A stretch of DNA of 64,000 nucleotides, from positions 1,943,001 to 2,007,000 of the forward strand of contig JAPWDM010000033.1 in NCBI GenBank assembly GCA_035578155.1, given 5' to 3'. Origin of the DNA: Brachynemurus nebulosus (Eukaryota > Arthropoda > Insecta > Neuroptera > Myrmeleontidae). Under the pieces are notes generated by a model. It made no database searches, was not told the origin of the DNA, and worked only from the letters and a program-made list of their open reading frames with translations. The first letter of the stretch is position 1; the number at the start of each line of letters is the position of its first letter. Below, one piece after another: positions 34,235-45,655 of this stretch. Made by a program: the position numbers and the translations under genes.

Positions 34235-34297
34235 TAGGTCTTTTTAGCGTTGTTGAATCATATAAAAGAAAAATATCTAAGTACGCATACGAGATTA

Positions 34298-34604
34298 CAG
34301 TGGCTGGCAGCATAAATTACCAAGAATTTGATATTAAAAAAAATTTTTAGTATTTTAACTAAAAGAAAGTTTTTTAAGGGGAATTCTGAGGTAAAGGGAT
34401 TACAAATATTTTAAATGTTAACCAAGGCAACACTGACAAATAAATGAAAGAGAGATAATTATATATCTTTTATATTCAATAAAAAGAGATAAATTGTACA
34501 AATAAATGAAAGAGAGATAATTATATATCTTTTATATTCAATAGAAAAAGATAAATTGTAACTAAGAGGAATTTATGCTCTTTCTTTTAGTTAAAATTCT
34601 ACTG
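34298..34604. mobile_element. TA-flanked MITE with CAGT/ACTG ends
   Basis: Left TA|CAGTGGCTGG and right TTCTACTG|TA. An inner inverted pair, ATTTTAACTAAAAGAAAG and CTTTCTTTTAGTTAAAAT, lies at 34352-34369 and 34580-34597. A 62-bp internal tandem duplication (AAATGAAAGAGAGATAATTA at about 34442 and 34504) is nearly exact. TA target and CAGT ends suggest Tc1/mariner mobilisation. Confidence 0.6.
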
Positions 34605-34610
34605 TATACT

Positions 34611-35400
34611 AGCTTTTATCTACGACTTCGTCCGCGTGGAGTCATTAAAGGTTGATTAAATGATTTTGTACAATTACTATGTCGTCATTGACACCACACG
34701 GATAAATTCATCGACAAAAACTAGTCTTCATATAAATTTTCAACCCTTGTTCTACCGCCTTAGGGGATGCATTTTTAAAAATCTACGCTTGGTACTCGCT
34801 TACCTTACTAAAGAACCCCCGTGCAGAAATTCACGTTTCTAGATCCAATGATTTTCTATATAAATTTTCATCCCCAATTTTAACCCCTTAGAAAGCGCAA
34901 TTCCAAAAATCTACTTTTGGTGCTTGTTTGCGTTAATAAAGGAATCTTTGTATAAAATTTTACGTTTCTAAACCCAACGGTTTCCTATATAAATTTTCAT
35001 CCCCGGTTTTACACCCTTAGTGGATACATTTTTCAAAAACTTTCCCTCTTAATACTCATCTGCATTACTAAGGGATCCCTGTGGCCGTGTGCAAAATTTT
35101 ACCTTTCATAAATTTATATCCGCTATTTTATACCCTTAGGGGATGAATTTCCAAAAATATTTTCTTGCTGCTCCCCTATGTTACATAAAGAACTCGTCTG
35201 CAAAATTTCACGTTTCTAGACTCAATGGTTTGTTATATAAATTTTTCATCCCCTATTTAGGGGATGAATTTTGAAATTTGATGTAGCCTATAAAACTCCC
35301 GAGATTAAGACGAATCCAGCGACACCTTCTTTACTAAAATCCGTCAAGCCGTTTAGGCTGAACGCTGCGCCACAGAAACAGACATAGTCAGAGGATACAC
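34611..35400 (+). repeat. degenerate insect repeat with ~120-bp units
   Basis: Opens TAGCTTTTATCTACGACTTC then GTCCGCGTGG, a head common in insect dispersed repeats. At least four diverged units follow, containing TATAAATTTTCATCCCC and a TTAGGGGATG motif. No coding capacity. Confidence 0.6.
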
Positions 35401-35770
35401 ACATACTTCCTAAACACATTACCCTCCTTGTGATGCAGTCGGGTAAAAACTGATGATACATAAGTGTTCGGCTGAGTAATTTGACTCGACTATTTTCATT
35501 TTTTTGAAGACTATGCGGTGACAAACGTTTTTATGAACATATTAGAAATTCGCAAACGGTTTATGATCGAATAATTATCCAGAAACTTATTTATATACCT
35601 ATCTCTAAAAAGATATTTTCGGATATTTAATTTCTTTTTAACTATGACGCACCCGGCAAAAATTCCGAAATAATCATGTTGTATCAATTATAGTAAGAAA
35701 CCTGCAAAAAAAATTTGGTGATTGTACCATATAGCTACAAGTTGATGAAAAAAATGTTGAAAAATTAGAA

Positions 35771-35801
35771 GTTTTTTTTTTTTTTGGGGGGGGGGGGGGG
35801 G
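35771..35801. repeat. poly(T)/poly(G) junction
   Basis: A T run of about 15 is followed directly by a G run of about 16. It is a likely site of length polymorphism or assembly error. Confidence 0.9.
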
Positions 35802-36548
35802 TTAAATTTTTTTGGAGCTGATAATTTTTTCTAAGATACACTATAGAAATACCTAAAACATAAAAATTTCAGTCAAACTCATCAAGTCATTCAAAAGTTT
35901 TAAATTTTTCTTCGATTTTCAAAAAAATCTTATTCCTAAAGAGTAAATTTTTAAGAGTTGAAACTTAGTAAATTTCAATCTTATATCAATAGCAGTTAGC
36001 AGGAAAAAACCAACACAATTTGTGTGGGGGCATTCTACCCATGCTTATCCGTTTATAGCCTTTTAGTGAATGTCATTTTCGGTTTCGAGCGACCTCAAAA
36101 CAAATTTCTATCATAGTTCTGTATAAGTTAAAAAATTCAATTAAAATAGTTTTAAAAAAAGTTATTCTAGAAAAATGTTATGCATGCAATTTGTATCAAC
36201 ATGTCAACATCACATTCGTGTTCGTACATCCTAAGAGATAATATTTTTATTTGTTGCAGATATATATTTACGTCGGTATGTACCTTCATTTCAAATAAAC
36301 ATAAAATTTAATAATTCCTAAGATCAACTTTTTCCTACGTGATGAAAAAAGTAAAAAAATTTCAATGCAGTCCACGAAATCCTCCTAGGCTACACGAGGA
36401 CTACACTAGACTCCTTGTTCAAGAGCCACTCTAGTTTGACACAACTATGCAATCACTTATATTACTCTCTTTTAATGCGAGCAGCAGTTATATAATGAAT
36501 ATTAATGTATGTTTAAATATGAACAAAAGTTCGCCATACATATAAGTA

Positions 36549-38472
36549 ACACTACCTAAGTGTCAATCGCCAATCTTCATGAAACTTTGCTGGTGTGTAT
36601 AATAGGTAAAAATAGCGACCCGTATTGTTTTTTATCGGCCGCCATCCATTTTTACGGGGTGAAACAAGCCCTTAAATTTGGGGGTTCAAATCGTATTTAT
36701 TAAGACGCACAGTGGGGCCAAAGTAGGTAAAAGATGGCAAAAATTATTTAGTCCTTTTGTTGACTACAGAATAGTTATATAACAATATATTTTACTTTTA
36801 CTTGATATTTATTAATAAAATACTGGGTGTCCCACTATACAGGGTGTCCCATAACGGTTAGTCAAATGGTATATCAAAAACCATTCGTTCGATGAATTTG
36901 AAATTTGCAGTTCTTGTTTGACCCTAGGTTGAGACTTTTTTCATACAACTCGATTTCATTTCCGGTTACTGGTATCTAGCCACGTGGTATCAACTTATAA
37001 ATTTTAAATGGAATATGGAATTTTTGACAACGAATTTCGATGATACGCTTAATTTTAGCCTTAACTTAACTGGAATATTCGATACCTATATAAATCTAAT
37101 AAATTTGAGTGTTTTATTTAATTATTTGATATTTTTATACACAACTAAGAGGTTATATGAACTTTCTAAGCTTCTTATTGATGATTTTTGCTCAAACAAA
37201 ATGAAAATAAAATCAGCAAATTTTGAAAAAAGGTGCAATTTGGTGCAAAATCTGCAATCATAATACCAAAATAGACTAATTGCTTTATCAAATGCCACAA
37301 ATATATCTGTTGGATTCGATTGGATACGTAACTAAAATTCTTTGAGAAATTAATTTTTACAGAATTTTTCTAGATAATTCAACCATGTTTCATTAAAGCT
37401 TGTTAGTATCAATACGGGTAATGATTTTAACAAACAAGATACATAAAAAAATAACATACCATGTGGAATATCGCCCATTATAACCGATTGTAATTTATTT
37501 TTTTTATAACTTAAATAACCATCCCGCAAATCACTACTTTACAAACAATGATATTGTTTAAGGAGCAATAAGTTTATGGAGAAAACAAATAACAGTCGAT
37601 ATATTTGCACCCCCCGCGCTATTTTACATAAGTTAATTACAGAAGTCGTTGCTAGAATATTTTAGCTATTGACTTAAGGGGTCATATAAATTGTAGCTTA
37701 TAATTTAATTTTTTGTATTTTTGCCACCTTTAATGGTATTTGGCCCCACTGTGAGACGTCTCGAAAACTATAAGAGATAGAGGTTAAAAAAGAATTTGTA
37801 AGAAGACAAAGGTAACTGATTTGTTGAACGGAAGAGATTACTGCTTCTTGTCCAGCATTCCTTAACACAGACAGACAGAAAGAAAACTATCACAGAAATA
37901 GGTGTAAAAAATTTAGAAAAGGAGTATCCAAATATACACATGGCTAAGTTACCAGTTAAGTAAGTATTGAAAAATACATGAATCATTATCGGAAAGTAAA
38001 AATTTACATTTTCCTGATGAAATAAACATAAAAATAAAAAAATATAGAAGAAGGTATCTGCAATATAATCTATCCTATTTTTTTCTTTCTTATATGTCTT
38101 GAATACCACACGTTCTTTCCATTTATGATGGTAAAAATTTGATATACTGAATTACTCAAATTGTCCAAGAAAATTTACCCCCATTTTCACCTCTCCAGCC
38201 TCTCTTATAAATCCGACCCTGGTTTAACCTATACAGGTGAATAGGTCTTTTAAAAAGAAACATTTCGTCAATTAAAGGTTTTCCTTTATTTATTATAATT
38301 TTCGAGATATCTTAATAAATACGATTTGAACCTCCAAATTTAATAGCTGGATTCACCCCCTAAAAGTGGATGGCGGCCGATAAAAAAAAAATACGGGTCC
38401 TTTATTGTTGCCTACTATACACACCAGCAGAGTTTCAAGAAGATTGAGGATTGACACTTAGGTAGTGTTTCT
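36549..38472. mobile_element. foldback element hosting a Transib-like insertion
   Basis: Left arm 36549-36707 (CACTACCTAAGTGTCAATC start) pairs with right arm about 38310-38472 (ends GATTGACACTTAGGTAGTG). The arm match resumes past the inserted Transib-like copy (37754 onward, GTCTCGAAAACTATAA, against TTATAATTTTCGAGATATC). Without the insert the element is about 870 bp. The 113-codon minus frame in its interior (37768-38109) has no recognisable match. Confidence 0.75.
36708..37753 (-). mobile_element. non-autonomous Transib-like transposon, copy 2
   Basis: 1046 bp, ends CACAGTGGGGCCA and TGGCCCCACTGTG, flanked by the exact 5-bp duplication AGACG (36703-36707 and 37754-37758). Inverted relative to copy 1. 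In both termini the CACAGTG heptamer is followed 22 nt later by GCAAAAAT(T/A), reminiscent of a recombination signal nonamer. It carries the shared 82-codon frame (37015-37263) starting MEFLTTNFDDTLNF. Confidence 0.8.
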
Positions 38473-38729
38473 TGTTAGAAACTCACCATACAAATAATAA
38501 TAGAATTAGAGCTCTATTTTTTATAACGGGGAAAAATACTTTTTCCGAAAAACCGTTATTGTTAAAATTAGTAGATAAGAATGAGACGATGTGAATCATA
38601 TTTAGAAAACTTTTTTTATCTCTTCTTTTTAGGATTCATTTAAGGAAACATTTCAAAAAATTCATTTTTCAAAACTTTTAATCCAAACTGCAAGAAACCA
38701 GCCTATGATATTTACGTAATAACACATAA

Positions 38730-38948
38730 GTGCCGATGCACACATGCGTTTTTTTACCGCTGCGTGCACGCAGCGGCACCGCAAAATGTGATGCACACAT
38801 ACGGGTTTTGCACGTTGCGTGCACGATGCGGCGCCGCAGCGGTTATAAAGTACATTGAGTTAAATTGTGTAATGCATACATACTTGCGGTGCCGTGCGGC
38901 GCCGCAGCTTGCACGCAGCGGTAAAAACACGCATGTGTGCATCGGCAC
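38730..38948. mobile_element. 219-bp GC-rich MITE
   Basis: Inverted ends GTGCCGATGCACACATGCGT and ACGCATGTGTGCATCGGCAC, extended by TACCGCTGCGTGCA. The interior holds further CACGCAGCGG/GGCGCCGCAG inverted blocks. Strikingly GC-rich against the flanks. Target duplication unclear. Confidence 0.8.
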
Positions 38949-39744
38949 CAAGAGCATCATTGTAAAGTCTAGCACTTCGTTCTTGAATTAATCCCTACTA
39001 CTTCCAACCTCACTTATTTTGAGTATTCTTAATTATACCTAAATCTTTGTAATTTATCCAGGGTATCCCTAATAAAACTGCCATCATGGAGATCTAGTAA
39101 ACGGTAAAAAATACAATTTCGGTTAAATTTGATGAATTATGCAGAAATATTAAGCGCGTCGAATACTATTGCCAAACTTCCCAAGTTTCACGTAGTTGAG
39201 GAGCTATAGCCCAAAAAAAACATGATTCCAATTTTTTTTTTTACTCAAAATTTAAATGTCTTCTTAGAATTTTTCTATGACTATCCGTTTCTGAGTTATG
39301 ATCCCGAACTTTAATTTTTCTTATGAAACGTGGAATAGATTTTGGCACAGTTAAATCGCTTCTTTCTCCTCTTTCTATTGATATACCATATGTCATATTC
39401 TCATATCTATTGTCGAATAAGGCCTTAAAGACTTAAGAAAATTGTATTTTGAAACCTTTTCTTCTGTTTCAGTTAGGAAATAAATAAATTACGGAGCAAG
39501 TAACTAATAAAATACTATATCTAATAAATCTAATGTCATACAAGTATTTACTAAACAGAACTTACGTTATAATGATTGATTTTATTATTTCCTAAATTTT
39601 TTTAAATTTTGTCAATAAAATTTAAACCAATGTCATGTTATCTCAGTTTCTTTTTTCGAACATAGTAAATTATCATATTAAATTAGAGTTAATATTTAAT
39701 TAAATATTTATTGCATTATTTATTCATTTCTCGGCTTAAACTTA

Positions 39745-39832
39745 AAATACCCCTGTCGCAGCATCTGCATAACATAGTGAATTTCCAAAAACTGGACACT
39801 GGCGAATCTCACATAACAACTTGTCACCAATT
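39745..39832 (+). repeat. repeat family E, left piece
   Basis: AATACCCCTGTCGCAGCATC start, cut by the hAT-like insertion. The continuation is at 41173. Confidence 0.8.
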
Positions 39833-41172
39833 CAGTGTTGTGCTTATCTAGATAACGTTATCTGAAATTTTATCTAGATAATATTTTCGTTATCTATTAT
39901 CTTTTATCTAGATATTTTTAAAATAAGTTATCTTTTATCTTATCTTTTTATTTAGCGAAGGAAAAAGATAAGACAACGACAATATATCTTGAATTTTTCT
40001 GAAAAAAAAAAAAGAAAATTGAAAATAAGTTCACCACTTTCACCATATTCAATAACTGATATGATAGAACTGGAATTATTTTCGCCATTAATTAGAATAA
40101 TACTAAGTCGTGTAATATGAAATGTCGTTGTCCGACCACTTGGTCGACCACGTAAATCAAAAAAATATCGACACCTTTTTAAGCATTAGAAAAATATTTA
40201 AAAGCAATTCTATAATTTTAAATAAAATTATTGTAGCCCGGAATCATTTCGTTCATTTGTTGGAATAACATTTAGTCATGTAATATGAAATGTCGTACAC
40301 TTAACCAGTTCTTTAATTTTAAATACAGTCGTGCCTCAACTTATTGACAATTTAAGTTATTGACGATGATCGTAGTTTACCTTAAGTTATAGACAAATCA
40401 TATGTATGTACCCAAGGTCATACGTGCTGTGTCGTAGTGTGGCAGTGCGTACATATAGATGGTTTGTCTATAACTTGAGGTAAACTACGATCATTGTCAA
40501 TAAGTTAAATTGTCAATAAGTTGAGGGACTACGGTACTAATAGAATTCATTTAGTTTGGGATGATTCCCGCCATTAGATAGAATATAACATTATATTATA
40601 GGTCATAGTATATGCAAGGTCGGCCATAAATATGTTCCCACCAAGTTAACACCGCCATTTTCTTTTTTAAACAAAATGGTTGTCATATTCTGCTAGTCGT
40701 GTACTATCATGTGCCGTAAATAATACAAGCTAAATTCCGAAATCTTATATTAAAAAACTATTTTTTGGGCATAAAATTAGCTCCACTGTTTTCTTTTTTT
40801 AAAACAAAAATGTTGTTTTCTGTTGTGCTAGACGTGTGGCATGACATGTGCCGTAAGTAAAAAAAATTAAATTCCAAAACATATGATTTTTATCGCCAAA
40901 AAGATTCATTTAAACATTTTTGTAATTTGTTGTAATTCACACATCTTTCTGCGCGCCAGGGAGATACCTTCGTGGTCCGGCACCGGTCCGCGAATCGGTT
41001 TTTGATCAACATTGAACTCGTGCATTATTTCTGTAAATATTATATTATCTGTTATCTAAAATTTTATCTAGATAACGGTTAAATTATCTGTTATCTTTAT
41101 CTAGATATTTTAAATTATGTTATCTATTATCTGTTATCTAGATAATAAAATTCAATATCTTGCCCAACACTG
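39833..41172. mobile_element. hAT-like non-autonomous element in repeat E
   Basis: Ends CAGTGTTGTGCTTATCTAGA and, inverted, CAGTGTTGGGCAAGATATTG. Subterminal arrays of TTATCTAGATA(A) motifs occur at both ends. The flanks share TCACCA (39824 and 41174), an eroded duplication. No transposase. A pogo-like MITE is nested inside. Confidence 0.7.
40326..40534. mobile_element. 209-bp pogo/Tc1-like MITE
   Basis: TA|CAGTCGTGCCTCAACTTATT at the left and the inverted partner (CCGTAGTCCCTCAACTTATT read on the other strand) before TA at the right. Almost fully palindromic (GTAAACTACGATCA blocks). The termini resemble CCTC(A/G)ACTTA-type pogo ends. Confidence 0.75.
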
Positions 41173-41288
41173 ATCACCATCTAAAATAGTTTAGCTCTCT
41201 CATAGTGAAAAAATTTTCAAAATCGACTAAGTAGTTAATTTTTGGTGCTTCTGGGTTCCCAGGACTCTGGCGAATCTCATATAATATA

Positions 41289-41289
<1 letters not shown>
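41173..41289 (+). repeat. repeat family E, right continuation
   Basis: CATCTAAAATAGTTTAGCTC onward to the TA tract. It continues the piece at 39745 after the hAT-like insertion. Confidence 0.8.

Positions 41290-41359
<70 letters not shown>
41290..41359. repeat. (TA)n microsatellite, left of Tc1
   Basis: AT run into which the Tc1 element inserted. The right remainder is 42328-42391. Confidence 0.97.
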
Positions 41360-41362
<3 letters not shown>

Positions 41363-42324
41363 TGGTGGCCACAAAAATAGCACACCTTGTAGAAAATAAG
41401 GATAATATAAAATTTTTGGGATACAAATAAATATAATAAACGAAAACTAGCATAAATAAATTACTATAATTATTTAGTAAAAAAATATATTAAAATTAAA
41501 TATTATATTACTATATTACTTACAGTTTTAAAAAGAAAAACAGAAAAAGCAGGAAATATATCTGGACATTAAAATAGCACACTTTAATAAATTTAATATT
41601 AAAAGACTTTTCAAAAGCGATATAGCACTCTAACATGAACTATGCTGTTTATATAAAGTTTAATTGTTTAATATTTCGTTGGAAAACTTTTACATTCAAT
41701 TACTTTTGCACATCTCATAGGCTAACTTTCCACTAATGAACGGTAACGTTCAATAGGAATGCTATACCAAATTTCCTGCACAATCTTCCACAAATCTTCT
41801 AAATTCCTTGGATTTTTCTTTGATAATTTGTTTTTAAGATATTTCCAAAGATTTTCTAATGGATTTAAATCTGGACTTTGCGTTGGCCAGTCCAAAACTT
41901 ATATTAATTTATTTCTTAGCCATTGTTTTATTTCCCCTGTTGTATGCTTTCGATCATTGTCCTACATAAATATCCAATTAACGAGCAAATGTTTGTCTGC
42001 AAAAGGTTCCATATCGTTTTTTAATATATGTATATATACTTTGTGGTCCATTTTTCTATCAATTTTTACAATGGGGTCTACACCATGCCAAGACATGGCT
42101 CCCCAAACCATGACACTTCCACCATCATGCTTAATAGTTTTTACTGTGTACAATGGATTGTGAGACTGGTTTGGAGAACGTCGCACATACACTTTCCCAT
42201 CAGAACCGAATCAATTTATTTTAGATTCATCGCTCCACAACACTCTTTTCCAAAACGACACGTCTAGTCTAGTCTAGAAGAGATTTTAGAATTTTTAACA
42301 AGTGTGCTATTTATGTGGCCACCA

Positions 42325-42327
<3 letters not shown>
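41360..42327 (-). mobile_element. internally deleted Tc1-type transposon
   Basis: 968 bp with ~28-bp inverted ends CAGTGGTGGCCACAAAAATA and CAGTGGTGGCCACATAAATA (other strand), one mismatch by eye, flanked by TA inside a TA tract. Full-length Tc1 elements are about 1.3-1.6 kb, so roughly the N-terminal third of the gene is missing. Confidence 0.92.
41700..42240 (-). pseudogene. Tc1 transposase catalytic domain, broken
   Basis: The minus strand encodes the DDE/D domain with interruptions: WSDESKIN (first Asp, about 42210-42235), a TGA inside the following KIN.FGSDG motif, YTVKTIKHDGGSVMVWGAMS (about 42090-42150), NWIFM then a stop and DNDRKHT (second Asp), and WPTQSPDLNPLENLWKYLK near 41850-41900 (third acidic residue in the D34E spacing). 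The paired helix-turn-helix DNA-binding region is absent. At least three in-frame stops make it inactive. The plus-strand frame 41759-42163 is its antisense. Confidence 0.92.

Positions 42328-42391
<64 letters not shown>
42328..42391. repeat. (TA)n microsatellite, right of Tc1
   Basis: Remainder of the TA tract. Confidence 0.97.
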
Positions 42392-42395
<4 letters not shown>

Positions 42396-42565
42396 AAAGA
42401 AATTAAATTTTTAAAGGTGACAAAATTTTCAAAATCGGTTGGGTTGTTTTATTTTTGGCGCTTTGGGATCCCCGGACCCTGGCAGAGCTCATACAATATA
42501 ACTTATATCCATTTATAATAGTTTAGCTCTCTAAGAGTGTACAAATTTTTAAAATCGGTGATGAC
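42392..42565 (+). repeat. repeat family E, continuation after Tc1
   Basis: AAAGAAATTAAATTTTTAAA onward matches 42855-43020 of the adjacent copy. Confidence 0.8.
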
Positions 42566-42636
42566 ATGTTTTTGAAAAATTAGTTAATTTTTATTTTGAA
42601 AAATGTAACAAGTGTAAACATTGTTATTGTAATTAT

Positions 42637-43085
42637 AAATACCCCTGTTGCAGCATCTGCATAACATAGTGAACTTCCAAAGACTGGACACTGGCGGATC
42701 TCATATAACAATTTTATTTGTATTTATTTAAAATAGTTTAGCCCTCTAACAGTGAAAAAATTTTCAGAATTAGTTGAGTAGTTAATTTTTGACACTTTTT
42801 GGGCCTCCAGGACGATGGCGGATTTCATATAGTATAGCATATACATATGTATTTAAATGAAATTAAATTTTTAAAGGTGAAAAAATTTTCAAAATCGGTT
42901 GGATAGTTTTATTTTTGGCACTTTGGGACCCCCGGACCATGGCAGACCTCATACAGCATAACTTATATCCATTTAAAATAGTTTATCTCTCTAACAGTAA
43001 ACAAATTTTCAAAACCGATGATGACACGTTCTTGAAAAGTTAGTTAATTTTTATTTTGAAAAATGAAACAGATATAAATATTGTT
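42637..43085 (+). repeat. repeat family E, adjacent copy without Tc1
   Basis: Starts AATACCCCTGTTGCAGCATC. At 42830-42865 it reads straight through the position where the neighbour carries the TA tract and Tc1 (TATAGTATAGCATATACATA then TGTATTTAAATG), so it shows the site before microsatellite growth and insertion. Confidence 0.8.
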
Positions 43086-43261
43086 ATTGTAATGATAAAA
43101 ACAATGAAGCATTTATTGTAAAGAAATTCAGCAAATTTCTTAATTTTTCTCAAAATCTAGTTCATTTAGAACAATGTTTTAAAAGTTTGTCTTATGTAAC
43201 TTTTTACGCTCTTTCGATGGTGTAAAAAAAATCAAAAAATTTTTGAATTCTGGCAAAATTT

Positions 43262-43411
43262 TGCAAAAAACCACTAAAATTGGCCAAAATTTTGACTTCC
43301 AAAAATCGGATGTGTCTAGCTGACGAACTTATCCAAGCTATTGAGACTTTTGACCGACACACCAAATTTCGTAACAATTGGAAGCTTCCTAGAGTTATCG
43401 CGCAGACACAC

Positions 43412-43490
<79 letters not shown>
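43262..43490 (+). repeat. repeat family G-like left half with TA tract
   Basis: TGTCTAGCTGACGAACTTAT, then ACACCAAATTTCGTAAC and AGAGTTATCGCGCAGACACA, precede (TA)n at 43416-43490. Diverged from the copies at 9540 and 16641; the right half does not match. Confidence 0.65.
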
Positions 43491-43493
<3 letters not shown>

Positions 43494-44569
43494 GTGGTCC
43501 AGAATTATGTACTGTAATTGCTAGAGGTATTGGTAAATGGTACCTTTTCATGTATACTTTTTTCCAAAACTCAATAGTAAGGGAGATACAACCCTGTAAA
43601 AGGGTGGAACGAAAACCATTTTTTCCTAAATATTTTCCAAACGTTTTTGAATAACGGATTGATATTTTAGAGAAACGTATTTTGCGTTCGGAGGATTAAA
43701 TTTATATTAACACTTATTTCACCCTATCACTAAGGGGTGGTTTTGGGTGGCAGCTGTGAGTTATCACGTCTTTTCTTTTTTATTTAATTTGCAATTATTT
43801 AATCAAAATTCTTGACAATATGATTACTTAGACAATTTCACGCAAAAAATGTGCACACAAAGCATATCCGTCATAAGCGCATACTAGATTCGTCATGTAG
43901 CAACGATTCTCGTACGCTTGAAGATCTACACACGAAACGATTCCCAAGCGTACAATAGAGAATATGCATGTATTTTTTTATTACTTAAATCGTTAGAGGA
44001 ACTAATATTATCTCTAAAAAAATATTTTAAAAAAATATCAGTACCCTCATGTAATTTTAAAAAATATTTTTTTTATTGTGTTAATCTAATGTAGTTTAAA
44101 CAAGATTGCATTGCGCGCGCCAGAAATGACGTATCCTGACGTAACTAGTATTTAATCTTGACACTAGAGTTGCTAATAGATAAATATAATTAAATATACA
44201 AAGAAAATAAAATAAAAAAGAAATAAAGGAAATTTAAGCAAAATAAAAACAACCAACCTGCACAAGACATATCTTTATGACGTTTATTAGTAAATAATGA
44301 AAAGAAACGAAGTTTGTTTACCTATTTCCGTTGTTTCTTTTGGAATGTGCTTCCATGCCGAGTTACATCAGCAAATTTAGTTTTATTTAAATTCCATTTA
44401 AAATTTTATATTTTAAAATTTTTTTTTTTTATTAAAATTTACAAATTGAAAGGTTTTTTACTGTTACAATTAAGTTTCCATATACTACTAGAATACAAAA
44501 AAAAATATTTAATATTTATTTGAGTTATATACATATTCCCTATTATAACCGTATTGCAATTATATAGTA
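43491..44569. other. no gene identified
   Basis: Mixed AT-rich DNA. 43860-43965 has weak internal inverted similarity around ATTCTCGTACGCTTG and CCAAGCGTAC. Confidence 0.35.
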
Positions 44570-45217
44570 CGGGGTTTATATATACCATGATTTGCTGGCG
44601 CCAGCACAAAGTGGCACGCCAGTAAAAACAAAATGAACGTATAAACATCTACTGGCGTGCAAAGTAGATCAGTGCATGCACGGATAAAAAAAGTTAGCAA
44701 CCTTCTAACTTTTTTTTTTAATACAAGTTTAAATGTAAACTTGTATTGGCGCCAGTATTATTTTAAAAATAACTGGATGTCATTTTTATGCGTTTATTCA
44801 GGTTTGAATATCTTTTTTAGGGCCCGTCCACACGCTCAAGCTTTACCACCGACTTACCTGCGCAAACCAGGTTTGTGCAAGTAAGTCGCTACGTTTTTTC
44901 CCGTCCATACGTACATGTTTACTTGCACAAACTGGTTTGCGCAAGTAAGTCGGTGGTAAAGCTTGTGTCGTGTGGACGGACCCTTAGGTATCTGTTATGT
45001 TTTTTTCTCTTCTAATTCATTATTTGCTTTACATTTAGATATAAATGAAAGCTATATATGACAGTTATTTATCCAATTCAGCCATTTGTGATCTGCGCAG
45101 TACTTACCAAATTATACACCATGCAAATCATGCGTAAACGAACGTGCAAGTAGTATAAACTTTACAGACATGCAAACTTAAAAGTGGCGCCAGCAAATCA
45201 CTGCAAATGTAAACCCG
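44570..45217. mobile_element. 648-bp MITE with GGCGCC-containing ends
   Basis: Left CGGGGTTTATATATACCATG then ATTTGCTGGCGCCAG, and the inverted right end CGGGTTTACATTTGCAGTG then ATTTGCTGGCGCCAC. It hosts the Harbinger-like MITE at 44820-44983. Without that insert it is about 480 bp. Confidence 0.7.
44820..44983. mobile_element. PIF/Harbinger-type MITE
   Basis: 164 bp, ends GGGCCCGTCCACACG and (inverted) GGGTCCGTCCACACG, flanked by TTA on both sides (44817-44819 and 44984-44986). The arms extend through AAGCTTTACCACCGACTTAC. A 3-bp TTA/TAA target and G-rich ends are characteristic of Harbinger/Tourist MITEs. Confidence 0.85.
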
Positions 45218-45274
45218 TTATTATTGTACACAATTGTTTAATAGTGATGAAGAGATGTTTTGATCAAAAGAAAA

Positions 45275-45404
45275 AGATGGTATATCTCAAATCATTTCTT
45301 TTGGAGAAAATAATCAACCATTCTTAAAAAATTTACTAGATATGGAAGAAAATTTAAGTACAAATAAAACATCCTCATCTCAAAATTCACGCAAATACTT
45401 GGTT
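45275..45404 (+). pseudogene. coding remnant or internal exon, hydrophilic
   Basis: After GTTTTGATCAAAAG the frame reads DGISQIISFGENNQPFLKN, then LLDMEENLSTNKTSSSQNSR, then KYL before a GTTAAT donor-like site. It is open in the same frame from the TGA at about 45260 to 45533. The composition is protein-like, unlike the neighbouring repeats. The frame then enters a dispersed repeat, so the C-terminal part (to 45533) is not original. Family unknown. Confidence 0.35.
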
Positions 45405-45477
45405 AATTATTTTTTATTACCACGTGGGTCAAGACTCAGGATACTTTTTACAGTATGGGATTACTGTGGGATAATAC

Positions 45478-45655
45478 AAAAACAATTTGTAGCATGTGCA
45501 CCCATCACGCAAAAACTACTGAACGGATTTTGACGAAATTTGGTCTACTTATTACCTAAATCAACATTTAGAATACTGTTTACTGCAGAAAAATGTCTCA
45601 GTGCCATGAGAAAATACCAAATCAATTCGACAACGCATCTTGAGTACAGCTAGTC
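45478..45655 (+). mobile_element. Helitron-like 3' tail
   Basis: ATCACGCAAAAACTACTGAA then CGGATTTTGACGAAATTTGG, ending ACAGCTAG followed by T. This is a common insect Helitron/dispersed-repeat tail. The 5' boundary is unclear. Confidence 0.5.

Noticed and set aside
37768..38109. A 113-codon minus-strand frame.
   Set aside because: It lies inside the foldback element and is mostly Phe/Leu/Ile from AT-rich DNA. No family resemblance.
38754..38991. Two opposite Cys/Ala/Arg-rich frames.
   Set aside because: They come from the GC-rich inverted repeats of the MITE at 38730-38948 and are near mirror images.
41759..42163. A 134-codon plus-strand frame.
   Set aside because: It is the antisense of the Tc1 transposase catalytic domain, which is recognisable on the minus strand.
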